A DNA stretch of 7,236 nt from an uncultured Campylobacter sp. (GTDB lineage Bacteria; Actinomycetota; Actinomycetes; Mycobacteriales; Mycobacteriaceae), in the NCBI GenBank assembly GCA_943913625.1, contig CALTYW010000112.1, positions 1 to 7,236 of the forward strand, read 5' to 3'. The notes beneath the pieces are model-generated. The model was not told where the DNA came from. It did no database searches and saw only the letters and a program-made list of their open reading frames with translations. The translations under genes and the position numbers were made by a program. Below are positions 1 to 6,166 of this stretch, piece by piece (within the stretch, counting starts at the first letter, position 1; each line of letters starts with the position of its first letter).

Positions 1-55
1 CCACATCTAACCCCACGACACGCCGGAACCGGACACACATTTTGTCGTTTAACCC
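1..55. repeat. Left arm of perfect 55-bp terminal inverted repeat
   Basis: Bases 1-55 are the exact reverse complement of 7182-7236. The match stops at base 56 (g here, where the other arm would require t). The arm contains a direct CCGG-AA-CCGG motif and runs outward from the window. No transposase lies inside the window, and I cannot assign the sequence to a named insertion sequence. It is either the inner edge of a larger element present on both sides of the locus, or a shared assembly k-mer at such an edge. Confidence 0.95.
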
Positions 56-113
56 GGAACCCCGGTACCAAGGAACCCCGCACCCCGGACCAAACCACCT
101 GCACAAACAGAAA

Positions 114-141
114 CCCGGCACCGCGTGTTCTCGGTGCCGGG
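114..141. terminator. GC-rich hairpin, likely intrinsic terminator
   Basis: A perfect 10-bp stem, CCCGGCACCG (114-123) with CGGTGCCGGG (132-141), encloses an 8-nt loop. On the minus strand the stem is followed by TTTCTGTTT, which is a good U-tract. On the plus strand the following bases are CTGCTGCTT, which is poorer. It could end a gene lying left of the window, or block leftward transcription. No minus-strand gene is visible between it and the operon, so its partner gene is unknown. Confidence 0.6.
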
Positions 142-180
142 CTGCTGCTTCGAATTTCTCCACCCCAAAGTATAAACAGT

Positions 181-216
181 TGTTCATGAGTGTCTAGCGG
201 TGTTTCATAAATGTGA
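181..216. promoter_or_regulatory. Pair of similar direct repeats, possible operator
   Basis: TGTTCATGAGTGTC (181-194) and TGTTTCATAAATGTGA (201-216) share the pattern TGTT(T)CAT-R-A-R-TGT. Their starts are 20 bp apart, close to two helical turns. The second copy runs into the GlxR-type site. The arrangement would suit a dimeric or cooperative regulator acting together with GlxR, but the factor is unknown and the similarity could be chance in this AT-richer stretch. Confidence 0.3.
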
Positions 217-227
217 CCTATTTCACC
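212..227. promoter_or_regulatory. GlxR (CRP-family) binding site
   Basis: The bases TGTGACCTATTTCACC match the corynebacterial GlxR consensus TGTGANNTANNTCACA at every defined position except the last (C instead of A). GlxR is the cAMP-responsive CRP/FNR-family global regulator that controls many sugar-uptake and central-carbon operons. The site is about 190 bp upstream of the ATPase start and is the only strong regulatory match in the leader. Whether it activates or represses depends on the transcription start, which I cannot fix from sequence. Confidence 0.75.
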
Positions 228-239
228 TGGAAATCTCGG

Positions 240-249
240 GTTAATTAAC
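240..249. promoter_or_regulatory. 10-bp palindrome GTTAATTAAC
   Basis: This is a perfect, AT-rich palindrome 12 bp downstream of the GlxR-type site, in otherwise GC-rich DNA. It could be part of a promoter or a second operator half. There is no matching known site that I can name with certainty. Confidence 0.25.
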
Positions 250-339
250 AGCAAGCGTCGGGGCGAAGTCAAACAGTGACCGTCGCCACGCTACTTCCCC
301 GCGTGTGACCATTGGTGATACCGTAGTCGCGGAGCTTGT

Positions 340-345
340 TATAAC
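340..345 (+). promoter_or_regulatory. Candidate -10 element of the operon promoter
   Basis: TATAAC matches five of six bases of the sigma-70-type -10 consensus and would start transcription near 352, giving a leader of about 65 nt. No convincing -35 lies 16-18 bp upstream, which is common in corynebacteria. A second possibility is TGA-TACCGT at 316-324, an extended -10 of the TANNNT type. The choice is uncertain. Confidence 0.3.
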
Positions 346-347
346 CA

Positions 348-364
348 CCGTGGATACACCACGG
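348..364 (+). other. Small hairpin in the operon leader
   Basis: CCGTGG (348-353) pairs with CCACGG (359-364) around a 5-nt loop, about 52 nt upstream of the ATPase start. A third related copy, CCACCACGG, follows at about 371-379 and could compete for pairing. There is no U-tract, so it is not a terminator. It may be a 5'-UTR structure or an operator. Confidence 0.25.
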
Positions 365-416
365 GGCAACCCACCACGGATCGTTCGGCACGTACCTGCC
401 GATGGAGGAGCACACC

Positions 417-1538
417 ATGGCCACAGTCACCTACGACAATGCGACGAGGATTTATCCGGGGGCGGATAAACCGAGCGTCGATAAGCTGAACCTGCAAATC
501 GCGGACGGGGAGTTCCTCGTCCTCGTCGGCCCGTCCGGCTCGGGTAAGTCCACGGCACTGCGCATGCTCGCGGGCCTGGAGGACACCAACGAGGGCCGCA
601 TTCTGATCGGGGACCGCGACGTCACGCACGAGAGCCCGAAAGACCGCGACATCGCCATGGTCTTCCAGAACTACGCCCTGTACCCGCACATGACGGTGCG
701 CGAGAACATGGGCTTCGCGCTGAAGATTGCGGGGATGGACAAAGGCGAGATCAACACGCGCGTCGAAGAAGCCGCGAAGACGCTCGACCTCACGGATTAC
801 CTGGACCGCAAGCCGAAGGCCCTGTCCGGCGGCCAGCGCCAGCGCGTGGCCATGGGCCGCGCGATCGTGCGCGAGCCGCAGGTGTTCCTGATGGACGAGC
901 CGCTGTCGAACCTCGACGCGAAGCTGCGCGTGCAAACGCGTACCCAGATCGCGAACCTGCAGCGCCGCATGAAGGTCACCACCATCTACGTCACGCACGA
1001 CCAGACTGAGGCGCTGACCATGGGCGACCGCATTGCCGTGCTGAACTTCGGCGTGCTGCAGCAGGTGGGCACCCCGCGCGAGCTGTACGACCACCCGGAC
1101 AACGTCTTCGTCGCGGGCTTCATCGGCTCGCCGGCGATGAACCTGGCCACGTTCACCCTCGACGGGGAGATCGCGCGCCTGGGCCAGGCGGCTATCCCGG
1201 TGCCGCGGGAGGCCGTGGAGCAGGTCACGCCGCAGGACAACAACCAGCTCATCCTCGGTTTCCGCCCGGAGGCGCTCTCGCTCGTGGAGGAATCCACCAA
1301 CCACACCATCCCGGTCGAGGTGGACTTCGTGGAGGAGCTCGGTTCGGACTCCTACATCTACGGCCACCTCGCAGGCGGCGGCTGGGTGGACGAGGGCATG
1401 TCCGAAGACGGCGCGGCCGACCAGATCGTGGTCCGCGTCCCACCGCTGTCCGGCATCCGCGAGGGCGACGTGATCCACGCTGCCATCAAGGAAGGCGGGC
1501 TGCATGTGTTCTCGAAGGCGACGGGGAACCGTCTTTAA
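417..1538 (+). CDS. msiK: MsiK-type sugar ABC transporter ATP-binding protein
   Basis: This 373-residue protein is the cytoplasmic ATPase that powers a CUT1-type sugar importer. Visible motifs are Walker A GPSGSGKST (38-46), Q-loop VFQNYALYPHMT (Q84), signature LSGGQRQR (136-143), Walker B VFLMDE (156-161) and switch His in THDQTEAL (H194). A C-terminal TOBE/regulatory domain (about 240-373) includes the GFRPEAL motif. Length is normal for MalK/MsiK/UgpC. Walker A has Ser at the position where relatives often have Cys. I chose the ATG at 417, not the one at 402, because GGAGGAG (404-410) is then a strong ribosome-binding site 6 nt upstream and the protein begins with the family-typical MATVTY. 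It is the first gene of the operon. MsiK ATPases are often shared between several importers, so this one may serve other sugars too. The family is certain; the gene symbol denotes type, not proven orthology. Confidence 0.93.
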   Translation: MATVTYDNATRIYPGADKPSVDKLNLQIADGEFLVLVGPSGSGKSTALRMLAGLEDTNEGRILIGDRDVTHESPKDRDIAMVFQNYALYPHMTVRENMGFALKIAGMDKGEINTRVEEAAKTLDLTDYLDRKPKALSGGQRQRVAMGRAIVREPQVFLMDEPLSNLDAKLRVQTRTQIANLQRRMKVTTIYVTHDQTEALTMGDRIAVLNFGVLQQVGTPRELYDHPDNVFVAGFIGSPAMNLATFTLDGEIARLGQAAIPVPREAVEQVTPQDNNQLILGFRPEALSLVEESTNHTIPVEVDFVEELGSDSYIYGHLAGGGWVDEGMSEDGAADQIVVRVPPLSGIREGDVIHAAIKEGGLHVFSKATGNRL

Positions 1539-1543
1539 GCACA

Positions 1544-2776
1544 ATGCCCGAGAAGCTCAGCGTTAACTCCCCGGTCTACGCGCCGTCGCTGCTGAAACTG
1601 CCGTGGTCGACGCCGCTCGACCAGTGGCCGGACGAGCTGCTGGCGGCGCTGCCGCGCGGCATCTCGCGCCACACGGTGCGCCTGGTCGAGCCGGACGGGC
1701 CCGGGGGAGTAGTGCTGGCGGTCAAGGAGATCGGCGAGCCGGTGGCGTACCACGAGTACCGCACGCTGGGGCAACTGCGCGATTTGGGCGTGCCGTGTGT
1801 GAAGCCGGTGGCGGTGATCGCGCAGCGCGACAACGACCTGACCGCCTGCCTGGTCACTGAGCACCTCGAATTCTCGCTGCCGTACCGCGACATTTTCTCC
1901 CGCGAGCTGCACCCGGCGACGGTGCAGAAGCTCATCCGGGCGCTCGCGGTGCTGCTGGTGCGGCTGCACCTGCTGGACTTCTACTGGGGCGACGTCAGCC
2001 TCTCCAACACGCTGTTTCGCCGCGACGCGGACCATTTCTCCGCCTACCTCGTCGACGCGGAGACGGGCGAGTTCCACTCGCCGCTTTCCAAAGGGCGCAG
2101 GCTTTACGACGTCGAAGTTGCCCGCGTCAACATCATCGGCGAACTCATGGACCTCCAAGCAGGCGAGCTGATCGCCGCAGACGTGGACGTGATCGAGCTG
2201 GGCAACCAGATCGAGGCGCTCTACCACGAGCTGTGGGAGCTGATGACGGGCGAGCTGGTGGTCGACGGCGACGCGTTCACCGCAATGGCGAACCGGATTG
2301 CCCAGATCAACGACTTGGGCTTCGACGTTGGCGAAACCGAAATCACCCACGAGGCGGGCAACCGCTACCGCATCCACCTCGAGCCCGCGGTGTACACCAC
2401 CGGGTTCCACTCGCGGAAGCTGCAGCGGCTCACGGGCCTGAAGGTCCAGGACCGGCAGGCGCAGCGCCTGCTCGGCGAGATGGAGGTCTACCGGGCCGTG
2501 CGCTACGGCGGAAAGCTCCCGCTTGAAGACGTCGCGCACCGGTGGATGGTGAAAAACTATGAGCCGATCGTCGCGCTGATCCCCGACGAGCTGCGCGGCA
2601 AGCTCGAGCCGGCCCAGATCTTCCACGAGATCCTGGACCACCGGTGGTTTATTTCTCAGAACGACTCGCGCTACGTCCCCCTTGCGGAGGCGGCGCAATC
2701 CTACTTCACCTGGGTGCTTCCGGCGCGGCCGGACGAGGCCCGGGTTTGGCACAACTGGAAGGACACTCATGCATAG
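1544..2776 (+). CDS. DUF4032 protein with kinase-like (Kdo/WaaP-type) N-terminal domain
   Basis: This 410-residue soluble protein has no signal peptide or membrane segment. The first 200 residues or so read like a lipopolysaccharide-kinase/aminoglycoside-kinase fold. They contain a candidate ATP lysine in LAVKE (K61), a helix-C-type glutamate in EYRTL (E71), a catalytic-loop-like WGDVSLSNTLF (D150, N155) and a metal-binding aspartate in LVDAETGE (D171). The C-terminal half (about 225-390) corresponds to DUF4032. Catalytic residues appear intact, so it is probably an active phosphotransferase, but the substrate is unknown. It starts 5 nt after the ATPase stop with only a weak ribosome-binding site, and it overlaps the next gene by 8 nt, so it is likely translated by coupling. 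Its position inside a sugar-importer operon suggests that it phosphorylates the imported sugar, a cell-envelope glycan or the transporter itself; this is inference. Family assignment is from motif recognition. Confidence 0.8.
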   Translation: MPEKLSVNSPVYAPSLLKLPWSTPLDQWPDELLAALPRGISRHTVRLVEPDGPGGVVLAVKEIGEPVAYHEYRTLGQLRDLGVPCVKPVAVIAQRDNDLTACLVTEHLEFSLPYRDIFSRELHPATVQKLIRALAVLLVRLHLLDFYWGDVSLSNTLFRRDADHFSAYLVDAETGEFHSPLSKGRRLYDVEVARVNIIGELMDLQAGELIAADVDVIELGNQIEALYHELWELMTGELVVDGDAFTAMANRIAQINDLGFDVGETEITHEAGNRYRIHLEPAVYTTGFHSRKLQRLTGLKVQDRQAQRLLGEMEVYRAVRYGGKLPLEDVAHRWMVKNYEPIVALIPDELRGKLEPAQIFHEILDHRWFISQNDSRYVPLAEAAQSYFTWVLPARPDEARVWHNWKDTHA

Positions 2777-4112
2777 GCTCACGCGCACGTTGGCTGCGTT
2801 GGCGGTGGTGGGGTTGACTGGGGCGTCGATAAGCGGATGCTCCCAAAACTCCGGCCCAAGCGTTTATTACCTCAACTTCAAGCCCGAGCAGGCGAAGCAG
2901 TTCGAGCAGATCGCGGAGGAGTACACCGCCGAGACCGGCGTGCCGGTGAAGGTGGTCACCGCGGCGTCGGGTTCGTACATGCAGACGCTGAAGGCGGAGA
3001 TGGCGAAGTCGAACGCGCCGACGCTGTTCCAAATCAACGGCCAGGAAGGCTACGGCATTTGGAAGGACTACCTGGCGGACATCAGCGATTTCGAAGTGGT
3101 GCAATCGCTTAACGACGATGCCCAGCCCATCACCGCACCCGACGGCCACGTCGTCGGCGTCCCCTTCGCCATGGAGGGCTTCGGCCTGCTGTACAACGAG
3201 GAAATCTTCGACAAGTACTTCGCGCTGCCGGAGCCCGCTGTGCCGAACATGGAGGAGCTCGACACCTTCGACGAGCTCAAGGCCGTGGCCGAGGACATGC
3301 AGGCGCGCAAGGAAGAGCTCGGTATCGAGGGCGCCTTCGCCGTGACCTCCTTGACCGCGGGCGAGGAGTGGCGCTGGACCAACCACCTGATGAACGGGCC
3401 GCTGCACTACGAGATCGTGGACCGCGACATCAACGACTTCTCCGAGATGCCGAACCTGGAGTTCACCTACGGCGACAACTACAAGGCGCTGTTCGACCTC
3501 TACCTGGCGAACTCCACCGTGCCGCCGACCCTGGCCGCCTCGCGCGCCGTGTCCGACTCCATGGCCGAATTCGCCACCGGCAAGGCAGCCATGGTGCAAA
3601 ACGGCAACTGGGCCTGGGGCCAGATCTCCGGCGATGCGGGCAACGTGATCAAGGAAGACAAGATCAAGTTCATGCCCATGTACATGGGCCTGCCCGGCGA
3701 GGAGAAGGTGGGCCTGAACGTGGGCACCGAGAACTTCCTCGCCGTGAACAACAAGGCTTCGGAGGAAGACCAGCAGGCCACCCGCGACTTCTTGAACTGG
3801 CTGTTCCTCTCCGAGCGCGGCAAGGAGCTCGTCGTGGACGAGCTGGGCTTCATCGCCCCGTTCACCAACTACACGCCGGAAGACGTGCCGGACGACCCGC
3901 TAGCGAAACAGGTGCAGGCCGCCCTCACCGACACCGAAACCGAAGCGATCCCCTGGGACTTCCAGTACACCCCCAACCAGCAATTCCGCGACCTCTACGG
4001 CCAGAACCTGGCGCAGTACGCCATTGGCAACCTCACCTGGGACCAGGTGGTGGCCAAGCTCAAGGACGACTGGGAGTACGAGATGGCCAACCAGATTGCG
4101 CTGCTGGATTAG
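2769..4112 (+). CDS. Extracellular sugar-binding lipoprotein (SBP family 1)
   Basis: This 447-residue ligand-capture subunit of the importer is anchored to the outer face of the membrane. It opens with a lipoprotein signal peptide: basic MHRLTR, hydrophobic stretch 8-20, lipobox ISGC with the acylated Cys at 24. The mature part has the type-1 solute-binding pattern, including an early YYLNFKPEQ strand, VGVPFAMEGFGLLYNEEIF (hinge-region segment) and GKAAMVQNGNWAWGQI. Aromatic residues (Trp, Tyr) are frequent, as expected for sugar stacking. The reading frame is open upstream to 2682, but the ATG at 2769 is correct: GGAAGGA (2757-2763) lies 5 nt before it and the signal peptide starts there. 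It overlaps the preceding gene by 8 nt. It resembles the binding proteins of di- or oligosaccharide CUT1 importers, but I cannot identify the ligand. Confidence 0.92.
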   Translation: MHRLTRTLAALAVVGLTGASISGCSQNSGPSVYYLNFKPEQAKQFEQIAEEYTAETGVPVKVVTAASGSYMQTLKAEMAKSNAPTLFQINGQEGYGIWKDYLADISDFEVVQSLNDDAQPITAPDGHVVGVPFAMEGFGLLYNEEIFDKYFALPEPAVPNMEELDTFDELKAVAEDMQARKEELGIEGAFAVTSLTAGEEWRWTNHLMNGPLHYEIVDRDINDFSEMPNLEFTYGDNYKALFDLYLANSTVPPTLAASRAVSDSMAEFATGKAAMVQNGNWAWGQISGDAGNVIKEDKIKFMPMYMGLPGEEKVGLNVGTENFLAVNNKASEEDQQATRDFLNWLFLSERGKELVVDELGFIAPFTNYTPEDVPDDPLAKQVQAALTDTETEAIPWDFQYTPNQQFRDLYGQNLAQYAIGNLTWDQVVAKLKDDWEYEMANQIALLD

Positions 4113-4130
4113 GCGCTTTAGGAGCTAACA

Positions 4131-4976
4131 ATGCAAGAGACACTGAAAAAGTACTTCCCGGTCTTCGTGCTACCCACGCTGATCGCGTTCGCCATCGCGT
4201 TCTTCGTGCCGTTCATCGTGGGCATCGGGTTGTCGTTCACCAAATTCACCACCATCACCGACGCGACGTTCGTGGGCCTGGACAACTACGCCCGCGTGTT
4301 CACTGAGCGCGAGGGCTTCACCTCCGCGCTGCTGTTCACCATCGCGGTGGCGATCGTTTCCATCATCACCGTCAACGTCATCGCGTTCGCCATCGCATGG
4401 ACGCTGACCCGCAAACTGCGCGGCACCAACTTCTTCCGCACCGTGTTCTTCATGCCCAACCTCATCGGCGGCATCGTGCTCGGCTACACGTGGCAATCCA
4501 TGATCAACGCGGTGCTCGCGCACTACGAAACCACCATCGCCGCCGACTGGAAGTTCGGCTACGCCGGCCTGATCATGCTGATCAACTGGCAGCTCATCGG
4601 CTACATGATGATCATCTACATCGCGGGCCTACAAAACGTCCCACCGGAAATCATCGAGGCCGCGGAGATCGACGGCGTGTCCAAATGGGAGATGCTGCGC
4701 CACGTCACCATCCCGCTGATGATGCCGTCCATCACCATCTGCCTGTTCCTGACGTTGTCCAACACGTTCAAGATCTACGACCAGAACTTAGCGCTTACCG
4801 ACGGTGCCCCAGGCTCCCAAACCGAAATGGTCGCCCTCAACATCGTCAACACCATGTTCAACCGCGTCGGCGCCGAAGGCGTGGGCCAAGCCAAGGCCGT
4901 CATCTTCGTTGTCGTCGTCGTGGTCATCGCAATGTTCCAGCTGCGCGCCACCCGCAGCAGGGAAGTGGAGGCATAA
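4131..4976 (+). CDS. Sugar ABC transporter permease, MalF/UgpA-like
   Basis: This 281-residue integral membrane protein forms one half of the import channel. It shows about six hydrophobic segments (about 11-35, 66-91, 105-128, 145-166, 196-216, 255-270). The cytoplasmic EAA coupling loop reads EAAEIDGVSKWEMLRHVTIP (176-195) and docks onto the ATPase. Length is that of short MalF-type permeases without the large periplasmic insertion of E. coli MalF. The start is set by AGGAG (4120-4124) 6 nt before the ATG. It follows the binding-protein gene by 18 nt and precedes the partner permease by 3 nt, so all are surely one transcript. A run of Val (260-265) near the C-terminus lies in the last membrane helix. 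Confidence 0.93.
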   Translation: MQETLKKYFPVFVLPTLIAFAIAFFVPFIVGIGLSFTKFTTITDATFVGLDNYARVFTEREGFTSALLFTIAVAIVSIITVNVIAFAIAWTLTRKLRGTNFFRTVFFMPNLIGGIVLGYTWQSMINAVLAHYETTIAADWKFGYAGLIMLINWQLIGYMMIIYIAGLQNVPPEIIEAAEIDGVSKWEMLRHVTIPLMMPSITICLFLTLSNTFKIYDQNLALTDGAPGSQTEMVALNIVNTMFNRVGAEGVGQAKAVIFVVVVVVIAMFQLRATRSREVEA

Positions 4977-4979
4977 ACC

Positions 4980-5999
4980 ATGACCAGCCGAATCAACCCA
5001 TCCATGAACTCCACGCCCGGCCCCAACGAGGGCAAAGTCAACGTGGACACCGAAACCGCCCCAAGCGGCACCCGCACCGACGTGCTCGACGTGGACACGG
5101 ATACGGAGGCTGAGGTGTTTGGGGGATCGAAGCGTCGCAAAGCAAAAGCCCCGGAAGAGGCGAAGGTGTCCGGCGGGGCGAAAACCCTGATCTACGCGGT
5201 GCTCGTGTTCCTCACCATCGTGTTCCTCGGGCCGATCTTCTTCATCCTGATGAACTCCTTCAAGGAGCGCTTCAGCATCTCCGCGAACCCGTTCGCCCTG
5301 CCAGTGGGCGAGCTGTGGGCCGGGTTCACGAACTACATCACCGGCATCCAAGGCGAAGGCTTCGGGTGGGCGATCGTGTGGTCGTTCGTGATCACCATCC
5401 TGTCGGTCGCAGCCATCGTGTTCTTCAGCTCCATGACGGCGTACTACATCACCCGCGTGAAAACCTGGTGGACCTCCGCGCTGTACTACGCGTTCGTGTT
5501 CTCCATGGTCATCCCGTTCCAGATGGTGATGTTCCCGACCGTGGTCATCGCCGACCGCCTCGGCCTGGCCAACCCGCTGGGCATGGTCGTGCTCTACCTC
5601 GGGTTCGGCTCCGGGCTTTCGGTGTTCATGTTCTCCGGCTTCATCAAGTCCATCCCGCTGGAGATCGAGGAGGCCGCCTACATCGACGGATGCTCGCCTC
5701 TTGGCACGTTCTTCCGCGTGGTCATGCCGATGCTGAAGCCCACCGCGATCACCGTGGCGATCCTCAACGCCATGTGGGTGTGGAACGACTACCTGCTGCC
5801 ATACCTGGTGGTCGGCCTGTCCACCCCGTACCGCACCATCCCGGTTGTGATCCAGCAGTTCGTCGGCTCCCAGGGCGACCGCGACCTCGGTGCCATGATG
5901 GCCATGCTGGTGCTGGCGATCATCCCGATCGTGGTGTTCTACATGTCCGCGCAGAAGCACATCATCGAGGGTGTGGCTGCCGGTGCGGTGAAGGGGTAG
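4980..5999 (+). CDS. Sugar ABC transporter permease, MalG/UgpE-like, with long N-terminal tail
   Basis: This 339-residue protein is the second channel half of the importer. The core (about 67-339) has roughly six membrane segments starting at TLIYAVLVFLTIVFLGPIFFIL, and an EAA loop EEAAYIDGCSPLGTFFRVVM (230-249). MalG-type permeases are usually about 270-300 residues. The excess here is an N-terminal, probably cytoplasmic and disordered tail of about 66 residues, rich in Thr, Asp, Glu, Pro and Gly, with a basic KRRKAK cluster at 51-56. The ATG at 4980 has GGAGG (4967-4971) 8 nt upstream inside the end of the previous gene. An internal ATG at residue 9 is possible but would not remove the tail. 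It is the last gene of the tight operon, with a repeat-rich spacer behind it. Confidence 0.92.
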   Translation: MTSRINPSMNSTPGPNEGKVNVDTETAPSGTRTDVLDVDTDTEAEVFGGSKRRKAKAPEEAKVSGGAKTLIYAVLVFLTIVFLGPIFFILMNSFKERFSISANPFALPVGELWAGFTNYITGIQGEGFGWAIVWSFVITILSVAAIVFFSSMTAYYITRVKTWWTSALYYAFVFSMVIPFQMVMFPTVVIADRLGLANPLGMVVLYLGFGSGLSVFMFSGFIKSIPLEIEEAAYIDGCSPLGTFFRVVMPMLKPTAITVAILNAMWVWNDYLLPYLVVGLSTPYRTIPVVIQQFVGSQGDRDLGAMMAMLVLAIIPIVVFYMSAQKHIIEGVAAGAVKG

Positions 6000-6016
6000 G
6001 GGCGCTTGGGTGCTCT

Positions 6017-6058
6017 TGCTTGGTCCTGCTTGGTCTTGCGTCGATCCTGCGTCGATCC
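6017..6058. repeat. Two adjacent tandem duplications
   Basis: TGCTTGGTCC (6017-6026) is followed by TGCTTGGTCT (6027-6036). Then TGCGTCGATCC occurs twice in a row (6037-6047 and 6048-6058). The two unit types are themselves similar (TGC-N-TNGNTC). They begin 17 bp after the permease stop and lead directly into the inverted-repeat structure. They look like slippage or recombination products, or part of a composite intergenic repeat. Confidence 0.75.
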
Positions 6059-6060
6059 GC

Positions 6061-6133
6061 GAGTTTCCAGCAGGCTACTTCCAGCAGGTCGCCGTAAATC
6101 GCCGATCTGCTGGGTTCTACCTGCTGGAAACTC
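6061..6133. repeat. Nested inverted repeat built on TTCCAGCAGG motifs
   Basis: GAGTTTCCAGCAGG (6061-6074) is the exact reverse complement of 6120-6133. Inside it, 6081-6091 (CCAGCAGGTCG) pairs with 6103-6113 apart from one G-T pair. The motif TTCCAGCAGG thus occurs twice directly (6065-6074 and 6079-6088), once inverted (6120-6129) and once as a degenerate inverted copy (6107-6114). The RNA could fold into a long two-part stem. No T-run follows on either side, so it is a poor intrinsic terminator. It could be a dispersed palindromic repeat, an mRNA-stabilising stem at the operon end, or multiple binding sites. Confidence 0.75.
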
Positions 6134-6152
6134 CGGGTAGAGGTTAGCCCGG

Positions 6153-6158
6153 TAGGGT
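6153..6158 (+). promoter_or_regulatory. Candidate -10 element for the DUF624 gene
   Basis: TAGGGT fits the actinobacterial TANNNT -10 pattern and ends 8 nt before the GTG at 6167. Transcription would then begin at or next to the start codon. This explains the absence of a clear ribosome-binding site. No recognisable -35 is present. Confidence 0.45.
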
Positions 6159-6166
6159 TGGGGCTT

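Noticed and set aside
304..319. Second GlxR-like site beginning TGTGACC
   Set aside because: Only the first half matches. The second half reads GGTGAT in place of TCACA. It contains a short ACCA-T-TGGT palindrome but nothing I can assign.
339..1544. 401-codon minus-strand open frame opposite the ATPase gene
   Set aside because: It is a shadow of the GC-rich coding strand. Composition is His/Arg/Val-rich with no domain, and the plus strand has full ABC ATPase motifs.
1535..2788. 417-codon minus-strand open frame opposite the DUF4032 gene
   Set aside because: Low-complexity Arg/Val/Gln/His composition typical of antisense frames in high-GC DNA, with no recognisable motif.
3368..4306. 312-codon plus-strand frame across the binding protein and first permease
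   Set aside because: Arg/Pro/Gly/His-rich shifted-frame translation with no ribosome-binding site or domain.
4788..5960. 390-codon minus-strand open frame opposite the permeases
   Set aside because: Extremely His/Asp/Glu/Arg-rich, as expected from the complement of membrane-protein codons. The plus strand encodes clear permeases.
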